The translations under genes and the position numbers were made by a program. A stretch of DNA of 64,000 bases from Phoebastria nigripes (lineage: Eukaryota; Chordata; Aves; Procellariiformes; Diomedeidae), in contig JAYKAV010000678.1 of assembly GCA_035582835.1 (NCBI GenBank), positions 1,643,754 through 1,707,753 on the forward strand, given 5' to 3'. This document shows positions 63,131-64,000 of the stretch, in pieces; positions within the stretch are counted from its first letter, which is position 1, and each line of letters begins with the position of its first letter. The notes under the pieces are model-generated. The model was given only the letters and a program-made list of their open reading frames with translations, had not been told where the DNA came from and made no database searches.

Positions 63131-64000
63131 TTCTGCCCATTCTGCAGTGGGGTATGCAATACCAATGCCCATACCAAAATACCACACCCAGAGTGATGAA
63201 ACTAAACAATTACTGTTGTGAATGCATATTTTTTGTTAGGAAATAAATTGACTTGTGCCACAGATGTTGTCAAATGTGTTTCATAGGCAATATCCTTCTC
63301 ACAGTGAAGTCAATGTCTGTGACTCAGAGCAGGATCAGACTCTCACTCTCATTTCATTTGCTAGATCCCGTTCCCATTGCTATTTTAAAAGACTGCATTC
63401 CCAACAGTGGTCTGATGAATGATTCAATGGACACATAGCCTTGGTTTTGGTGCCTCTGTTATTTTTGTAAAGACTTTTTTTCTGAGTTTACTTCTCCTTC
63501 TTGTTTTCTAATAAATCTAAGCAGTACATCACTAATGTTAATTGCTACTATTTTACCAGAAGTAACTAAATCAGGAAGGCATACATCTCATCCAATATCA
63601 ATACTTCTACCATGAGTATATTACAAATTGGCCTGAGAAATGAAGTATTATTGGACATTAATACTGGACAACACAAAATGTTTTTTTTTAGTTCCCCTTC
63701 ATCTTCTCCTTAAGAGTCCTTTCTGACAAAATATTATATTATGGATTTTGTGGTCGTAATGTTCTTCTGAAGAAAGCTTGTGTTTTAAAAAACTGCTTGC
63801 AATTTTTATTTAAAATCACGTGGATAAATGTATGTAGATCTTTCGATTATTTTTTTAGTTTGTAAACACACTTAGACTTGAAATACAAAGTAGATTCTCT
63901 TTCCTCACATTTTAAGGACAGCATCTCTCAAAATTACACAACATTAATGGCCACACTACTTACACTAACAAAGCCATGACATAATTTAAACATCGTGTGT
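63131..64000. other. Unique sequence to the window end
   Basis: AT-rich, with T runs near 63477-63482 and 63682-63690. No gene, RNA or transposon recognised. Confidence 0.6.

Overview
The window looks like 64 kb of a bird nuclear genome. The evidence is five CR1 non-LTR retrotransposon copies, several ending in the short 3' repeat related to ATTCTATG, and an env-less endogenous retrovirus of the ERVL-like kind common in birds. There are no Alu, L1 or B1 sequences. I found no host protein-coding exon, tRNA, rRNA or other host RNA gene that I can support. The unique sequence is AT-rich and dotted with homopolymer runs, as in an intergenic region or a large intron. I cannot name the species.

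Layout. 1-5624 is unique sequence with no recognisable gene. 5625-8565 is a nested pair of minus-strand CR1 elements: an old, degraded copy (5625-6235 and about 8066-8565) split by a younger copy (6236-8065). The younger copy's reverse-transcriptase frame is nearly open. 8566-12355 is unique. 12356-19324 is one ERV provirus on the plus strand with two LTRs (12361-12875 and 18772-19319), a 5-bp target duplication (agagg), a tRNA-Lys-type primer binding site and a polypurine tract. Its genes run leader ORF, gag, protease, reverse transcriptase (core lost in a 508-base N gap), RNase H and integrase, with no env. 19325-64000 is mostly unique sequence interrupted by CR1 copies at 40450-42068 (+), 54235-54699 (+) and 61984-63130 (-), plus a few faint tRNA-like relics that may be ancient SINEs.

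How it works together. The only genes with a shared logic are those of the provirus. LTRs, primer site, Gag, protease, RT/RNase H and integrase form one retrotransposition unit. The unit is now dead: gag has two stops and two frame changes, and pol has several frame changes, a stop and a sequence gap. The LTRs differ at roughly 7% of positions by eye. The CR1 copies are all 5'-truncated and inactive.

Most interesting points: (1) an intact 152-codon ORF for a hydrophobic, probably multi-spanning membrane protein lies between the primer site and gag of this otherwise broken provirus; (2) a single in-frame UAG separates gag from protease and is followed by a hairpin with a possible pseudoknot, a candidate readthrough signal; (3) a 30-bp tandem array with a 60-bp higher-order pattern encodes a Thr/Ala-rich segment of Gag; (4) the same site in the two LTRs carries C15 on one side and (ATT)13 on the other. 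I saw no new cellular system such as a defence or biosynthetic cluster.
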